Source of the DNA: Rutidosis leptorrhynchoides
Taxonomy: Eukaryota; Streptophyta; Magnoliopsida; Asterales; Asteraceae
Direction: 5' to 3'
Assembly: GCF_046630445.1 (NCBI RefSeq)
Contig: NC_092333.1
Location: 715,844,001 to 715,908,000, forward strand
DNA: 64,000 nt
Shown here: piece after piece, positions 47,356 through 58,570 of the stretch
Position numbering within the stretch: position 1 is the stretch's first letter
Layout: every line of letters starts with the position of its first letter
Made by a program: the position numbers and the translations under genes
Notes under the pieces: generated by a model
The model's input: only the letters and a program-made list of their open reading frames with translations
Told to the model about the DNA's origin: nothing
Databases searched by the model: none

Positions 47356-47403
47356 CCATGCGATCGCATGGATTGGAAGGCCAAATCCCATGCGATCGCA
47401 TGG
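47356..47403. repeat. twin palindrome cassette, CCATGCGATCGCATGG, 32-bp pitch (internal)
   Basis: Two perfect 16-bp palindromes (47356-47371 and 47388-47403) with a 16-bp spacer, outside any LTR, upstream of the ORF1-like gene. The minus-strand ORF 47144-47401 begins with an ATG inside this palindrome and is probably leader sequence. Confidence 0.9.
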
Positions 47404-47433
47404 GGTTCGGGTACAGTAACTTTTGCCTTTTTT

Positions 47434-47448
47434 TTTTATATAAAAACC
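47434..47448 (-). promoter_or_regulatory. internal TATA-like box for the ORF1 transcript
   Basis: TTTTATATAAAAA on the minus strand, 30-40 bp before the cassette. A start 25-35 bp downstream would fall at the cassette. The following stretch (CACACACAACATACACG, open of ORFs) looks like a 5' leader leading to the predicted intron. Confidence 0.4.
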
Positions 47449-47449
47449 C

Positions 47450-48350
47450 TTACTTAATAAAACATATATTTAATTAAAAATTAAAATTTTGTTTCTTTTT
47501 AGGATGAGGGCGTTTCGTATAGTTGTCCTAGTCCGTCCCTCGATAAAATTTTAAAATTTTGTCATTTTTAAACGCGGTTGTTTTAAAAGCAAAGATTTTT
47601 GGGTTTTTTTTTTTAATGTTTTTGGCTTACTTTAATTCAATAAAAAAATAAATAATGATAATAAAATTTCTCGTCCCTCCCTTGGGTAGAGCAATTTCGG
47701 TTCAACGACCTAGTTTTCAACTCACAACGAATTTTAAAAATCATATTTTTAACTTAGCGAAATAAATTTTTTTTTTTAATTCACACCAAACTTAAATTTA
47801 AAATGCATAAAATTAAAAATTCATATTATTAAAATTTTAAAAATTCACACCAAATTTATATTATAATTTTGTTTTTATACATACAAACTTATATTAAAAA
47901 CATAATTTTTTTTTTATATTTACAAACTTAAATATATTGATTTAAAAAGTTTGCAATATTATTTTAATATTAATTTTAAAAACAAAGTAAAAATAAAATT
48001 AAAAATCTTTTTGGTCTTTTATCCCACTTTAATCAATCAAATATTATCAAAAATATACGCCCCTCTTTTCGGTAAAGTAATTTCGGCTATATTACCTAGT
48101 TTTACTCCTGACGAATTTCTGAAATATTTTGGGTTGATTGATTAAAGATATTTATACCTTAAGAATAAACGGTAAATTTCGCAGTGATGTAATAAATTTT
48201 TGTATGATATCAATAATTTCGGTTACGCATACCTAATTTTATTGAATACCAATTTAATACTTTATAGCGAACAATTTAGCGTTTATTATCAAAAGGTTAA
48301 TAGCAATAAAATAAAAATTAAAACTGTACATACTTACCTGTGAGATAGAA
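47450..48350. other. AT-rich non-coding region of the Athila-type element
   Basis: No supported gene. Poly-T and TTTTAAAATTTT-like sequence; repeated TCCCACTT and TTTCGG words resemble other inter-ORF spacers of this group. The ORF at 47951-48145 is unsupported. Confidence 0.4.
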
Positions 48351-48353
48351 TTC

Positions 48354-48770
48354 TCAGTGACCTGCTTTAGCCCACTCATAAGATAGTCGGACTAATTGGT
48401 TTTCCATAGCTACATAGGCATAACCTCGAGCATTCAACGATTTTTCTTCTAAACATATGAACGGTCCATCTCTGTATAAAGTAACAAATTCGGTATTTGA
48501 ATATGTTTGATTATTTGAACATTTACCTTCGTTTGACCATTTTCCGCATTTGTGACATCTTTCAAGGTGTCGTTCTCTTCTTTTCGCTGCGGATTTTGAT
48601 TTTCCTTTACCAAAATGTAACTTATTATTTTCGTTCCTGGATTCTTTTCTTACTCCGTCCAATTTGCCTCTGATTAATGATACCAATTCACTTGGAAGGG
48701 TGTCATTATTACGTTTAGTGATCAAAGCGTGTAGCATTAGACCATGGTTTAATTCACAGGAAGTCTTCAT
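48354..48770 (-). CDS. small Cys-containing ORF of the Athila-type element
   Basis: 138 codons, basic in the middle (KGKSKSAAKRRERHLERCHKC) with C-x2-C-x8-C (CHKCGKWSNEGKC), which is not a canonical CCHC knuckle. Lies between the pol-like remnant and the ORF1 promoter region on the same strand. Open and without stops. Possibly an accessory protein or the remains of a nucleic-acid-binding domain. Confidence 0.45.
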   Translation of the reverse strand: MKTSCELNHGLMLHALITKRNNDTLPSELVSLIRGKLDGVRKESRNENNKLHFGKGKSKSAAKRRERHLERCHKCGKWSNEGKCSNNQTYSNTEFVTLYRDGPFICLEEKSLNARGYAYVAMENQLVRLSYEWAKAGH

Positions 48771-48949
48771 CTCGTAAAACCTAAAAAAAATAAAAATTCA
48801 GAATGGGGGGAGAAGACTAGTTCTTTAGGGTCTGCTAGGGAAAGACCATTCGAATTCCATTCTCGAGAACTACACAAAAACAGAAAATCTAACTCTAACA
48901 GAAATACATATTACCCTAAAAAGATTCGAACCTCCCCACACTTAGTTAG

Positions 48950-49338
48950 ATGTGGTGCTGAAATTGTGATTAACGTTATTTTCAATTGGATCATCAACAA
49001 TTTGTATATCTCTGACTTTTGCTTCAATCCATTTGTTGATTTCCTCCGTAACTTTCACAAATTCAACTAACATTGCCTTTTCTTTTGGTGATAAATTGGA
49101 TAGTAATCGGTTACATAACTTAAAGTTTCCCTTAATCTTAGCATCGTGAATCCTTTATAAAGTTTCTTCGTTGAATGTTAAAAACGGGTTCATCTAATTT
49201 CGTATCATCAACGGGGTTCTTTGTGATCGGATCATCATTAAGTGTTTCTTCATCTTCCCCTCACTTATGTATTTTTATTGGTCTAATAGTTTTGGTTGGT
49301 GGAGATCTAAACTTTCGGTTCACAAAGGTGATCGATTT
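48950..49338 (-). pseudogene. C-terminal remnant of an Athila-type polyprotein
   Basis: Minus-strand frames read NRKFRSPPTKTIRPIK, then KEKAMLVEFVKVTEEINKW and a C-terminal ENNVNHNFSTTSN, followed by the CTAAGTGTGGGGAGG-type purine-rich stretch common in these elements. Frameshifted and cut by the segment at 49339. A similar NHNF motif follows integrase at about 60220. Confidence 0.35.
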
Positions 49339-49444
49339 ATCACTGATATTGCTCTAAACATACATATTATTCGACGCAATATCAGTTATATTTCATCAAC
49401 TTTTATCATCTAAAAAGACATTCAACGTATAATATTCAAGAAAA

Positions 49445-49693
49445 ATGACAAAAGTGGACAAGAGCTTGCTATTTGAAGAAACAACGATAAACGATGAGTT
49501 TAAATCAAATATATATCGAGAAAACGTTTATCCAAATTCAAGAACGAAGAAGACTGAAGAAAAAGGTTACACAAGTCGTCCAAAATGGTATACATCGATA
49601 AGGGATCAACAAAGAATAAACAAAAAGGAAAAAAATGAAGAAAACTGTCGATTGTACTTACACGAACCGTGTAACACTACACGAAACGTGTAG
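49445..49693 (+). CDS. conserved small ORF in segment S, left copy
   Basis: 82 codons, Lys/Glu/Asn-rich (KSLLFEETTINDEFKSN). The copy at 56210-56449 encodes the same 79 residues. The last codons read through the palindromic words (LYLHEPCNTTRNV), so the stop depends on the cassette. No domain recognised. Confidence 0.3.
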   Translation: MTKVDKSLLFEETTINDEFKSNIYRENVYPNSRTKKTEEKGYTSRPKWYTSIRDQQRINKKEKNEENCRLYLHEPCNTTRNV

Positions 49694-49756
49694 CATTTTG
49701 GTCTTACGTGTTTCGTGTAGAGGCTACACGATTCGTGTAAGAACAAATTACTACGC
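49660..49756. repeat. ACACGNNNCGTGT-type cassettes, left copy
   Basis: Four hairpin words: ACACGAACCGTGT at about 49660, ACACGAAACGTGT at about 49679, ACGTGTTTCGTGT at 49706 and ACACGATTCGTGT at 49726. The right copy has six. Confidence 0.8.
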
Positions 49757-50564
49757 ACAGCTGTTCTGGACTTACATCTTCTAACATAAGTTAGCAAGTG
49801 TGTCAATTTGGAAGACTTTACTTCCTTACGGGATGGACTTGATTCATCCTCTATTACTCGTAATAATGGAATATTCAGATTTATACGTTCCAAAGCAATG
49901 ATATCTGCAATAACTTCATAGAAACATGTGATATATGGTTCTCAACATAAGGTTTTATAAATTCTTGTTATAATTGGTTTTCTTTTATAGGTTTTAAACA
50001 AATAAACTTATGCGTTTTTAATGTATTGAGACGATAATTTCGGTTTTTGACACCTATGCTTTAATCGCTCGTAGTTACCTTAAAAATTCATTTGATATAT
50101 TTGTTTAAAATTTTTATAAATCTTGATAAAAATCACCAAATTATAAGTTCTCGAGAATTTATATATTCCCACCCCACACTTAAGATTATGTAATGCCCTC
50201 ATTACATAAAATCAGATAATAATGTATAAATTTGAGAGGACAAATAGTGTGAAGTATTTGGAACTTCCTTTGTTAACCAATTTGGATTTTCAAATTGTTT
50301 TACCTATGATTTTATCCAACGTTTGTATCACAATGTAATTCGATGTTTCGTTTCGTCTAATTGCATTTTCTTCTGTACCTGTCAAAACCATGTTAAAAAC
50401 ATACAAAACATGGGGTTGTACTTCAATCGTACAAAACAATTTTACCCCACACTACTTTCTTGCTAATATATAATAAAACATAAGAAACATTAAAAGTATC
50501 AATACACACCATACTATTATGTTATTACAAACCATAAAAATAAAAATGTTTTAAAGAAAAGAAC

Positions 50565-51190
50565 TAGTTAAATGGATTCCAAAACGGGCCTCCCTGATCG
50601 CCTTCTTCCTGTTGCTGTCGCTGCCGTTGTTCGTTTAGGCGTTGTTCCTCGTAGAAATGCCTATATGCATCCTAACTCGTGGCTATGGCGGCGTTATGGT
50701 CATATGGTGGAGGTAGAGGGTCATTGGGTGTCTGCCATTGGGGGTATGAAGGATAGGCTGAGGGTGCGTAATTCTGCGGGTTCGACGCGTATAAATATGC
50801 CTGATGATGCGCCCACTCTAATTGTGCTCCCTGACCCCTCTGATCGTATCGGATGTTAGACAGAATATTATACTGATCTAGTTGGGTATGCCTAATATCC
50901 CCCAATTGCTGAGACAAAGCAGTATACTGGTCTTCTGATCTCACTCCCCAGTTTTGATATGAGTTACGTACATCTAAACTCAATGCGTTAAAATAATTTT
51001 GGAGCATATCGAAATCAGAAGTACCTGTATGAGACGAGCTAGCCTGATCTGTCTCTCTGCGTCTCCTCCTAGCTTTCCTCGTGGGTTCATCATCCTCCTC
51101 CATAGGTGCGTGAGCAGCAACTTCCTGTTGCCTTAAACTACGTACCCCACCCCTCACACGTATAGCCTTAGCTGTCTTATACACCTCCAA
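50565..51190 (-). pseudogene. ORF1 C-terminal fragment, left copy
   Basis: Open for 172 codons (50672-51190), then a TAG at 50672 where the right copy has a Gln codon; the rest continues in frame to about 50570. Same protein as 58571-59197. Its start (EVYKTAKAIRVRGG) aligns with KVYQSAKVLKSRRN near the end of the ORF1-like protein at 45.4 kb, so this is the ORF1 C-terminal third without its conserved core. Confidence 0.55.
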
Positions 51191-51772
51191 TCCTAAAGTA
51201 CGAACCCGTTGATCTATCGGCTGGATTGGAGGATCTAATTCGTTCGGGTTCAGGATGTGAAGGAGTTAATTCAGCGTTGGAGGAACGTAAGTTCATGCAT
51301 TAATTTCTATTATGAGATCATAACACCAAAAGCTTTTCTAGTGTTACTTACTTGTTTCTTTTTTTTAGTGTTTTTCGGTGTTTTAAAATTACTAGTACTT
51401 CTTTTTGTTGTTTTTGATTTTTATAAATTCTTTGTGGTTCCGGATTAAGTTTAACGAGTTTAGTATTTTCTGAACGGATCATACAATTGGGAAATTGTAC
51501 AAAGAACTAAAGGATTTATTCATAAACTTTGAACTTTCTTGGAAATGAATTTCCTCGAGAGGATCGAATAACATAAAAACAATGATAAAAAACCCTTAAA
51601 CAAACAGATTTTCCTTCTGATTTTGCCCACGTTTCGAATAGCCAAAAGATGCAGCAGAGGGGCAGGATCCTTCAAAGACCAATAAAATTGGTGATCCAAC
51701 AACCCGGTCCACGTACAAATCCAACTATTACTACGAACCAGAAAAAAATTATCTATTTATTTAACTGCCAAC

Positions 51773-51795
51773 TCCCCGGCAGCGGCGCCAAAAAG
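51773..51795 (-). other. primer-binding site, Athila type
   Basis: On the minus strand TTTTTGGCGCCGCTGCCGGGG directly inside the LTR end, the site typical of Athila/Tat elements. Confidence 0.85.
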
Positions 51796-51799
51796 TTGA

Positions 51800-53195
51800 T
51801 GCGTTGAAACAGTACCTTTATTTATGAACAGATTTGAGTTGTTTTGTTACACGAATTGATTTATTGTATACATGGTATTTTAACGATTTTAGGTTGGTTT
51901 CAAACATATATAGGCAACTAGTCCTATCCGTGTAGTTTAGTTTGTTGGTAAATCCGGTTCGTTCCACAGGGAGAAACGTATTCAAGAATTTAATGACAAT
52001 TAATTATACTAGAAAATGGGGTTTTAGTTGGTTTTTGGTTTTGGATGATTTAAATTAATAAAAGGTGAATTAATGTAGTGTTTACTATTATAAATATTAT
52101 GACTTAAAATAAATTAATATTAGTGTTAAAGTAATTAATTAAAAATTAAATTTAAATAAAAAATCGAAACAGTACTGGTTTAAAGTGTACGCGTTTCGCG
52201 TGTATGTATACGCGTTCCGCGTATGTGTTGGGACTACGCGTTTCGCGTGAGGTTATACACGATCCGCGTAAGCTATAAACGATGTGACAAAACAGTAGTG
52301 TTTAAACTGAAGGAGATTAAGTTGTTTTTTTTTATTTTTCTGAAAATAATATGTAAAAATAATAATAATAATAATAATTTTACAATATATATAAATATGA
52401 GAGTGTTTACTTGAATGTGTCACCTCTAGATCCATGGATTGTTTTAAGTTTAAGCTCGTATTAAAATGTTTAGTAATAAACTTATATTTTCCTTTCGAAT
52501 AAATATAAAGTTTCGACTAACTAAATCAAATCCAATTTTCATTTGATTTTATTTAGATAGTTACTAGTCCCTAAGTATTTAAATTGAGACCCAACCCAGT
52601 TTTGACCTTCGCCAAAACCCAAATCATAACGGTTTCCCTTTTTACAATTTCACTATTATATACCTAATGATATTACCCAAACCACCGAACTTTATTTCTA
52701 ATTTAGTGTTAGTAAATTATTCATGAGTTCGTCTAAATCACTTTTAATGTTGAAGCTTAATTTGTATAAATAAAAACAACTTTCGTTATTTTTATCTAAT
52801 AAATTAAGTGACAGGGGTTAATTTATCCAAGTACATAATAATGGTTCTTTTAATTAGGCTCAATGTTAAAAATACTTAAGTTACATTTTTACTTTTACAA
52901 AAGGTAACAATCCATTTCACTAGGGGCTCTACATCTAAGTGAACACTAGGGAAATTTAGCTACTCATTATACTAGGGTAAACATAAAAATATAAATATAC
53001 AAACATAATAATAATGATAAAAATTGATAACGATAATTTTAATGGAATCTACATCTAAGCGAACGCTATGGGAATTTACTAACTAATCATGATAATGATA
53101 CGAGAGTAAAAATAATAATACATAAATATAAACATAATAATAAGTAACAATGACAATAATAAAAATGAAAGTAACAAACTTACAAAAGGTCTTCA
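51800..53195 (-). repeat. LTR of the left non-autonomous Athila-type element
   Basis: 1396 bp, TGAAGACCTTTTG...TTTCAACGCA on the minus strand. Carries hairpin words at 52189, 52210, 52236 and 52257 (ACGCGTTTCGCGT type): two pairs of 21-bp pitch, 47 bp apart. Confidence 0.75.
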
Positions 53196-54066
53196 ATTTA
53201 AATACTTAGGGAATAGTAGCTATCTAAATAGAATCCGATGAAAATTAGATTTATTTTAGTTAGTCGTAACCTTATATTTATTCGAAAGAAAAATATAAAG
53301 TTTATTACTAAAACATTTTAAATAGGGCGTAAACTCAAAACAATCCATGGACCTAGGGGTGACATATTTAAGTAAACACTCCCATTTATCCCATTTATAT
53401 TTATTATAAAAGTATTATTATTATTATTTACGAATTATTATTACAAAATATAAAAAGAATACATAAAAATACTTAAAATTCGTATCAGACTGTTTGTCAC
53501 ATTATTTATATCATACGCGAATCGTGTATGGTATACGCGAAACGCGTATGCCTGTAATTCAAACTCTACGACCAGATTCACATAATTCGCGTAGGTTTTA
53601 AATTATACGCGATACGCGTATAAATACGCGAAACGCGTATGTACAAGACACGGCTACAGTACCAGTAGGGTTAAAATTAGGGTTTTAGTTATTTAATTAT
53701 TTATATTTAGGTTATTACTATATAATTTATTTTAGTTCTTATAAAATACTTTAATACATGTTAAATCCTAATAATTAGTGTTAATTATAATACTTTATAA
53801 TTAGAAATTAGTTTACAATTAGTTAATTATTTTAATTCCTTTTAATTTGTATTAATCTTTTTAAACATGTCATTTAGTTAATTTAAATAAGTTTATATTA
53901 TAATTGCTCAAAACAAAATTCTAAACATATAGTTTTATTAAAAGTTACTATTTTACTAATTACCATTTAGTAATATAATTAATGCATCATAATTAGTATA
54001 ATTTCATTTAGTTCCTTTTTAAGTTAATTATTGTAATCTTGTAATTTTATTTAGTAATCTTGTAAT
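53196..54066 (+). repeat. LTR fragment, plus arm of an inverted repeat
   Basis: Reverse complement of about 54380-55285. Begins right after the LTR end at 53195 and stops a few bp before the PBS at 54069. Hairpin words at 53515, 53535, 53607 and 53626. Confidence 0.75.
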
Positions 54067-54068
54067 TT

Positions 54069-55720
54069 CCCCGGCAGCGGCGCCAAAAAGTTGATGTTGC
54101 GAAACGTAACCTTTATTTTGAATGGATTTGAGTTGTTTTGTTACACGAATTGATTTATTGTATATGTGGTATTTTATTGAATTCAGGTTGATTTCACACA
54201 TATATAGGCAACTAGTCCTATCCGTGTAGTTTAGTTTGTCGGTAAATCCGATTCGTTCCACAGGGAGATGGAGTGTTTAATGGTTTTTAATAGTCTTTGA
54301 TGTCAAACTTAATTAAAGGGGGTTTTGGATTAGGAATTTATAAAATAACAGTAAAAGAAAATAACTTAAACTAATTTACTAAATAAAATTACAAGATTAC
54401 AATAATTAACTTAAAAAGGAACTAAATAAAATTATACTAATTATGATGCATTAATTATATTACTAAATGGCAATTAGTAAAATAGTAACTTTTAATAAAA
54501 CTATATGTTTAGAATTTTGTTTTGAGCAATTATAATATAAACTTATTTAAATTAACTAAATGACATGTTTAAAAAGATTAATACAAATTAAAAGGAATTA
54601 AAATAATTAACTAATTGTAAACTAATTTCTAATTATAAAGTATTATAATTAACACTAATTATTAGGATTTAACATGTATTAAAGTATTTTATAATAACTA
54701 AAATAAATTATATAGTAATAACCTAAATATAATAGTAAAAAGGCTAAAACCCTAATTTTAAACTAATTAAATAATTAAAACCCTAATTTTAACCCTACTG
54801 GTACTGTAGCCGTTTCTTGTACATACGCGTTTCGCGTATTTATATGCGTATCGCGTATAATTTAAAACCTACGCGAATTGTGTGAATCTGGTCGTACAGT
54901 TTGAATTACAGGCATACGCGTTTCGCGTATACCATACACGATTCGCGTATGATATATAAACTGTGACAAACAGTCTGTTACGAAATTTAAATGTTTTTAT
55001 GTATATATTTTTTTTATATTTTAAAATAATAATTCGTAAATAATGATAATAATAAGTTTACAAGAAATAATAATGGAATAAATGGGAGTGTTTACTTAAA
55101 TGTGTCACCCCTAGGTCCATGGATTGTTTTGAGTTTTAAGCCTTATTAAAATGTTTTAGTATTAAACTTTATATTTTTCTTTCGAATAAATATAAAGTTA
55201 CGACTAACTAAAATAAATCTAATTTTCATCGGATTCTATTTAGATAGCTACTATTCCCTAAGTATTTAAATTGAGACCTAGCCTAGTTTTGACTTTCGCC
55301 AATACCCAAATCGTAACGGTTTCCCTTTTTACAATTTCACTATCATATAATTATTGATATTACCCAAACCACCGAAGTTTATTTCTAAATTGGTGTTAAT
55401 AATTTATCCATAAATTCGTCTAGATCATTTTAGTGTTGAAGCTTAATTTATATAAATAAAAACAACTTTCGTTATTTAAATTTAATAAATTAAGTGACAA
55501 GGGTTAAATACCTAATTACACAATAATGGTTCTTTTAACTAGGCTCAATATTAAAAATACTAAAGTTACATTTTAATTTTTACAATTGATAACAATCCAT
55601 TTCACTAGGGGCTCTACATCTAAGCAAACACTAAGGAAATTTAGCTATTCATTACACTAAGGTAAACATAAAAATATAGATATGCAAACATAATAACAAT
55701 GATAATTTTAACAGAGTAAA
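54069..55720 (-). mobile_element. Athila-type LTR and PBS, minus orientation
   Basis: PBS GGCGCCGCTGCCGGGG (minus, about 54069-54086), LTR end at 54094, running right to about 55720. The internal region stops within about 10 bp of the PBS. Hairpin words at 54825, 54844, 54871, 54915 and 54936. ORF 54028-54261 is a reading of the LTR end. Confidence 0.7.
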
Positions 55721-56109
55721 CTTACTAAAAATTCTTCACTTTCATTAACTTCAAATGGTAGAAAATTACAATAATAACACCCTTTTCACGCGTACAATAA
55801 CACCCTTAATCGCGAACAATACACCCTTACTATTTGAAACTAATCTTAATATTTGAACCTTGAAACTAATTTTACAGAGTAATAAAAATAACAATATAAC
55901 AATTTGTGTGTGTATAATAATTCTTCTATTTGATATATGATTTGTATCTCCTCTTTTGCACACGATAGTACTCCGTATTTAACATTGAACTAGTAGTAGG
56001 TAGGCTTCAACTTGTTTATTGGTTTCCTTGCTGTATCTCATTTGAGAAAAGAATTGATTTTTTAAAGAAAAAACCACCGTCCCATTTTGTGTTTCATGAT
56101 TAATCTTGG
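55721..56109. other. non-coding flank
   Basis: No supported gene. Three ACACCCTT-type repeats at about 55785-55835. Not matched elsewhere in the window as far as I can see. Confidence 0.4.
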
Positions 56110-56118
56110 CCTAATATT

Positions 56119-56243
56119 ACGCGTTTCGTGTAGAGGCTACACGATTCGTGTAAGAACAAATTACTACGCGTTTCGTGTAATCCTACACGATTCGCGTAAG
56201 ACCAAAATGCTACACGTTTCGTGTAGTGTTACACGGTTCGTGT
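56119..56243. repeat. three tandem twin cassettes, ACGCGTTTCGTGT type
   Basis: Words start at 56119, 56139, 56166, 56185, 56212 and 56231: pairs of 19-20-bp pitch repeated every 46-47 bp. Each word is a 5-bp stem with a 3-base loop. Confidence 0.85.
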
Positions 56244-56449
56244 AAGTACAATCGACAGTTTTCTTCATTTTTTTCCTTTTTGTTTATTCTTTGTTGATCC
56301 CTTATCGATGTATACCATTTTGGACGACTTGTGTAACCTTTTTCTTCAGTCTTCTTCGTTCTTGAATTTGGATAAACGTTTTCTCGATATATATTTGATT
56401 TAAACTCATCGTTTATCGTTGTTTCTTCAAATAGCAAGCTCTTGTCCAC
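56210..56449 (-). CDS. conserved small ORF in segment S, right copy
   Basis: 79 codons, identical in protein to the left copy (49445-49693) apart from its start. Recent duplication alone could explain this. No domain recognised. Confidence 0.3.
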   Translation of the reverse strand: MDKSLLFEETTINDEFKSNIYRENVYPNSRTKKTEEKGYTSRPKWYTSIRDQQRINKKEKNEENCRLYLHEPCNTTRNV

Positions 56450-56566
56450 TTTTGTCGTTTTTCTTGAATATTATACGTTGAATGTCTTTTTAGATGATAA
56501 AAGTTGATGAAATATAACTGATATTGCGTCGAATAATATGTATGTTTAGAGCAATATCAATTAAAT

Positions 56567-57960
56567 TGAAGACCTTTTGTAAGTTTGTTACTTTCATTTT
56601 TATTATTGTCATTGTTACTTATTATTATGTTTATATTTATGTATTATTATTTTTACTCTCGTATCATTATCATGATTAGTTAGTAAATTCCCATAGCGTT
56701 CGCTTAGATGTAGATTCCATTAAAATTATCGTTATCAATTTTTATCATTATTATTATGTTTGTATATTTATATTTTTATGTTTACCCTAGTATAATGAGT
56801 AGCTAAATTTCCCTAGTGTTCACTTAGATGTAGAGCCCCTAGTGAAATGGATTGTTACCTTTTGTAAAAGTAAAAATGTAACTTAAGTATTTTTAACATT
56901 GAGCCTAATTAAAAGAACCATTATTATGTACTTGGATAAATTAACCCCTGTCACTTAATTTATTAGATAAAAATAACGAAAGTTGTTTTTATTTATACAA
57001 ATTAAGCTTCAACATTAAAAGTGATTTAGACGAACTCATGAATAATTTACTGACACTAAATTAGAAATAAAGTTCGGTGGTTTGGGTAATATCATTAGGT
57101 ATATAATAGTGAAATTGTAAAAAGGGAAACCGTTATGATTTGGGTTTTGGCGAAGGTCAAAACTGGGTTGGGTCTCAATTTAAATACTTAGGGACTAGTA
57201 ACTATCTAAATAAAATCAAATGAAAATTGGATTTGATTTAGTTAGTCGAAACTTTATATTTATTCGAAAGGAAAATATAAGTTTATTACTAAACATTTTA
57301 ATACGAGCTTAAACTTAAAACAATCCATGGATCTAGAGGTGACACATTCAAGTAAACACTCTCATATTTATATATATTGTAAAATTATTATTATTATTAT
57401 TTTTACATATTATTTTCAGAAAAATAAAAAAAAAACAACTTAATCTCCTTCAGTTTAAACACTACTGTTTTGTCACATCGTTTATAGCTTACGGGGATCG
57501 TGTATAACCTCACGCGAAACGCGTAGTCCCAACACATACGCGGAACGCGTATACATACACGCGAAACGCGTACACTTTAAACCAGTACTGTTTCGATTTT
57601 TTATTTAAATTTAATTTTTAATTAATTACTTTAACACTAATATTAATTTATTTTAAGTCATAATATTTATAATAGTAAACACTACATTAATTCACCTTTT
57701 ATTAATTTAAATCATCCAAAACCAAAAACTAACTAAAACCCCATTTTCTAGTATAATTAATTGTCATTAAATTCTTGAATACGTTTCTCCCTGTGGAACG
57801 AACCGAATTTACCAACAAACTAAACTACACGGATAGGACTAGTTGCCTATATATGTTTGAAACCAACCTAAAATCGTTAAAATACCATGTATACAATAAA
57901 TCAATTCGTGTAACAAAACAACTCAAATCCGTTCATAAATAAAGGTACTGTTTCAACGCA
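56567..57960 (+). repeat. LTR of the right non-autonomous Athila-type element
   Basis: 1394 bp, TGAAGACC...TTTCAACGCA, matching 51800-53195 in reverse. CCCTGTGGAACGAAC block at about 57788. Hairpin words at 57491, 57512, 57538 and 57559. Confidence 0.75.
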
Positions 57961-58570
57961 TCAATCTTTTGGTGCCGCTGTCGGGGAGTTGGCAGTTAAA
58001 TAAATAGATAATTTTTTTCCGGTTCGTAGTAATAGTTGGATTTGTACGTGGACCGGGTTGTTGGATCACCAATTTTATTGGTCTTTGAAGGATCCTGCCC
58101 CTCTGCTGCATCTTTTGGCTATTCGAAACGTGGGCAAAATCAGAAGGAAAATCTGTTTGTTTAAGGGTTTTTTTATCATTGTTTTTATGTTATTCGATCC
58201 TCTCGAGGAAATTCATTTCCAAGAAAGTTCAAAGTTTATGAATAAATCCTTTAGTTCTTTGTACAATTTCCCAATTGTATGATCCGTTCAGAAAATACTA
58301 AACTCGTTAAACTTAATCCGGAACCACAAAGAATTTATAAAAGTCAAAAACAACAAAAAGAAGTACTAGTAATTTTAAAACACCGAAAAACACTAAAAAA
58401 AAGAAACAAGTAAGTAACACTAGAAAAGCTTTTGGTGTTATGATCTCATAATAGAAATTAATGCATGAACTTACGTTCCTCCAACGCTGAATTAACTCCT
58501 TCACATCCTGAACCCGAATGAATTAGATCCTCCAATCCAGCCGATAGATCAACGGGTTCGTACTTTAGGA

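Larger units (their letters stand above)
40899..49338 (-). mobile_element. minus-strand Athila-type element, 3' half
   Basis: Reading leftward from 49338: a pol-like C-terminal remnant, a small Cys-rich ORF, an internal promoter-like region with a palindrome cassette, a spliced ORF1-like gene, untranslated sequence with antisense ORFs, and the 3' LTR. The gag-pol half and its 5' LTR are not identifiable; its upstream end abuts the duplicated segment at 49339. Confidence 0.55.
49339..49756 (+). repeat. duplicated segment S, left copy
   Basis: Most of it (to about 49704) is the reverse complement of about 56200-56540, nearly identical. The end (49705-49756) instead matches 56118-56169 in the direct orientation with one mismatch, so a 52-bp piece is inverted relative to its flanks. 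Confidence 0.8.
49766..53195 (-). mobile_element. non-autonomous Athila-type element, left arm of an inverted pair
   Basis: Minus-oriented copy of 56567-59620: LTR (51800-53195, 1396 bp), PBS, leader, ORF1 C-terminal fragment and 3' region with TCTTAAGTGTGGGGTGGG (about 50180, minus). No gag-pol. Near-identical to the right copy. Confidence 0.7.
56110..56545 (-). repeat. duplicated segment S, right copy
   Basis: Reverse copy of 49339-49704 plus extra cassette units. Directly precedes the LTR at 56567. Confidence 0.8.

Noticed and set aside
49660-56243. Regularly spaced palindromic words resembling a CRISPR array
   Set aside because: Eukaryotic retroelement context, words of 13 bp, spacers shared between copies, no cas genes.
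51257-58504. ORFs 51257-51448 and 58313-58504 with a hydrophobic C-terminus
   Set aside because: Antisense to the element leader and conserved only through recent duplication of the DNA.
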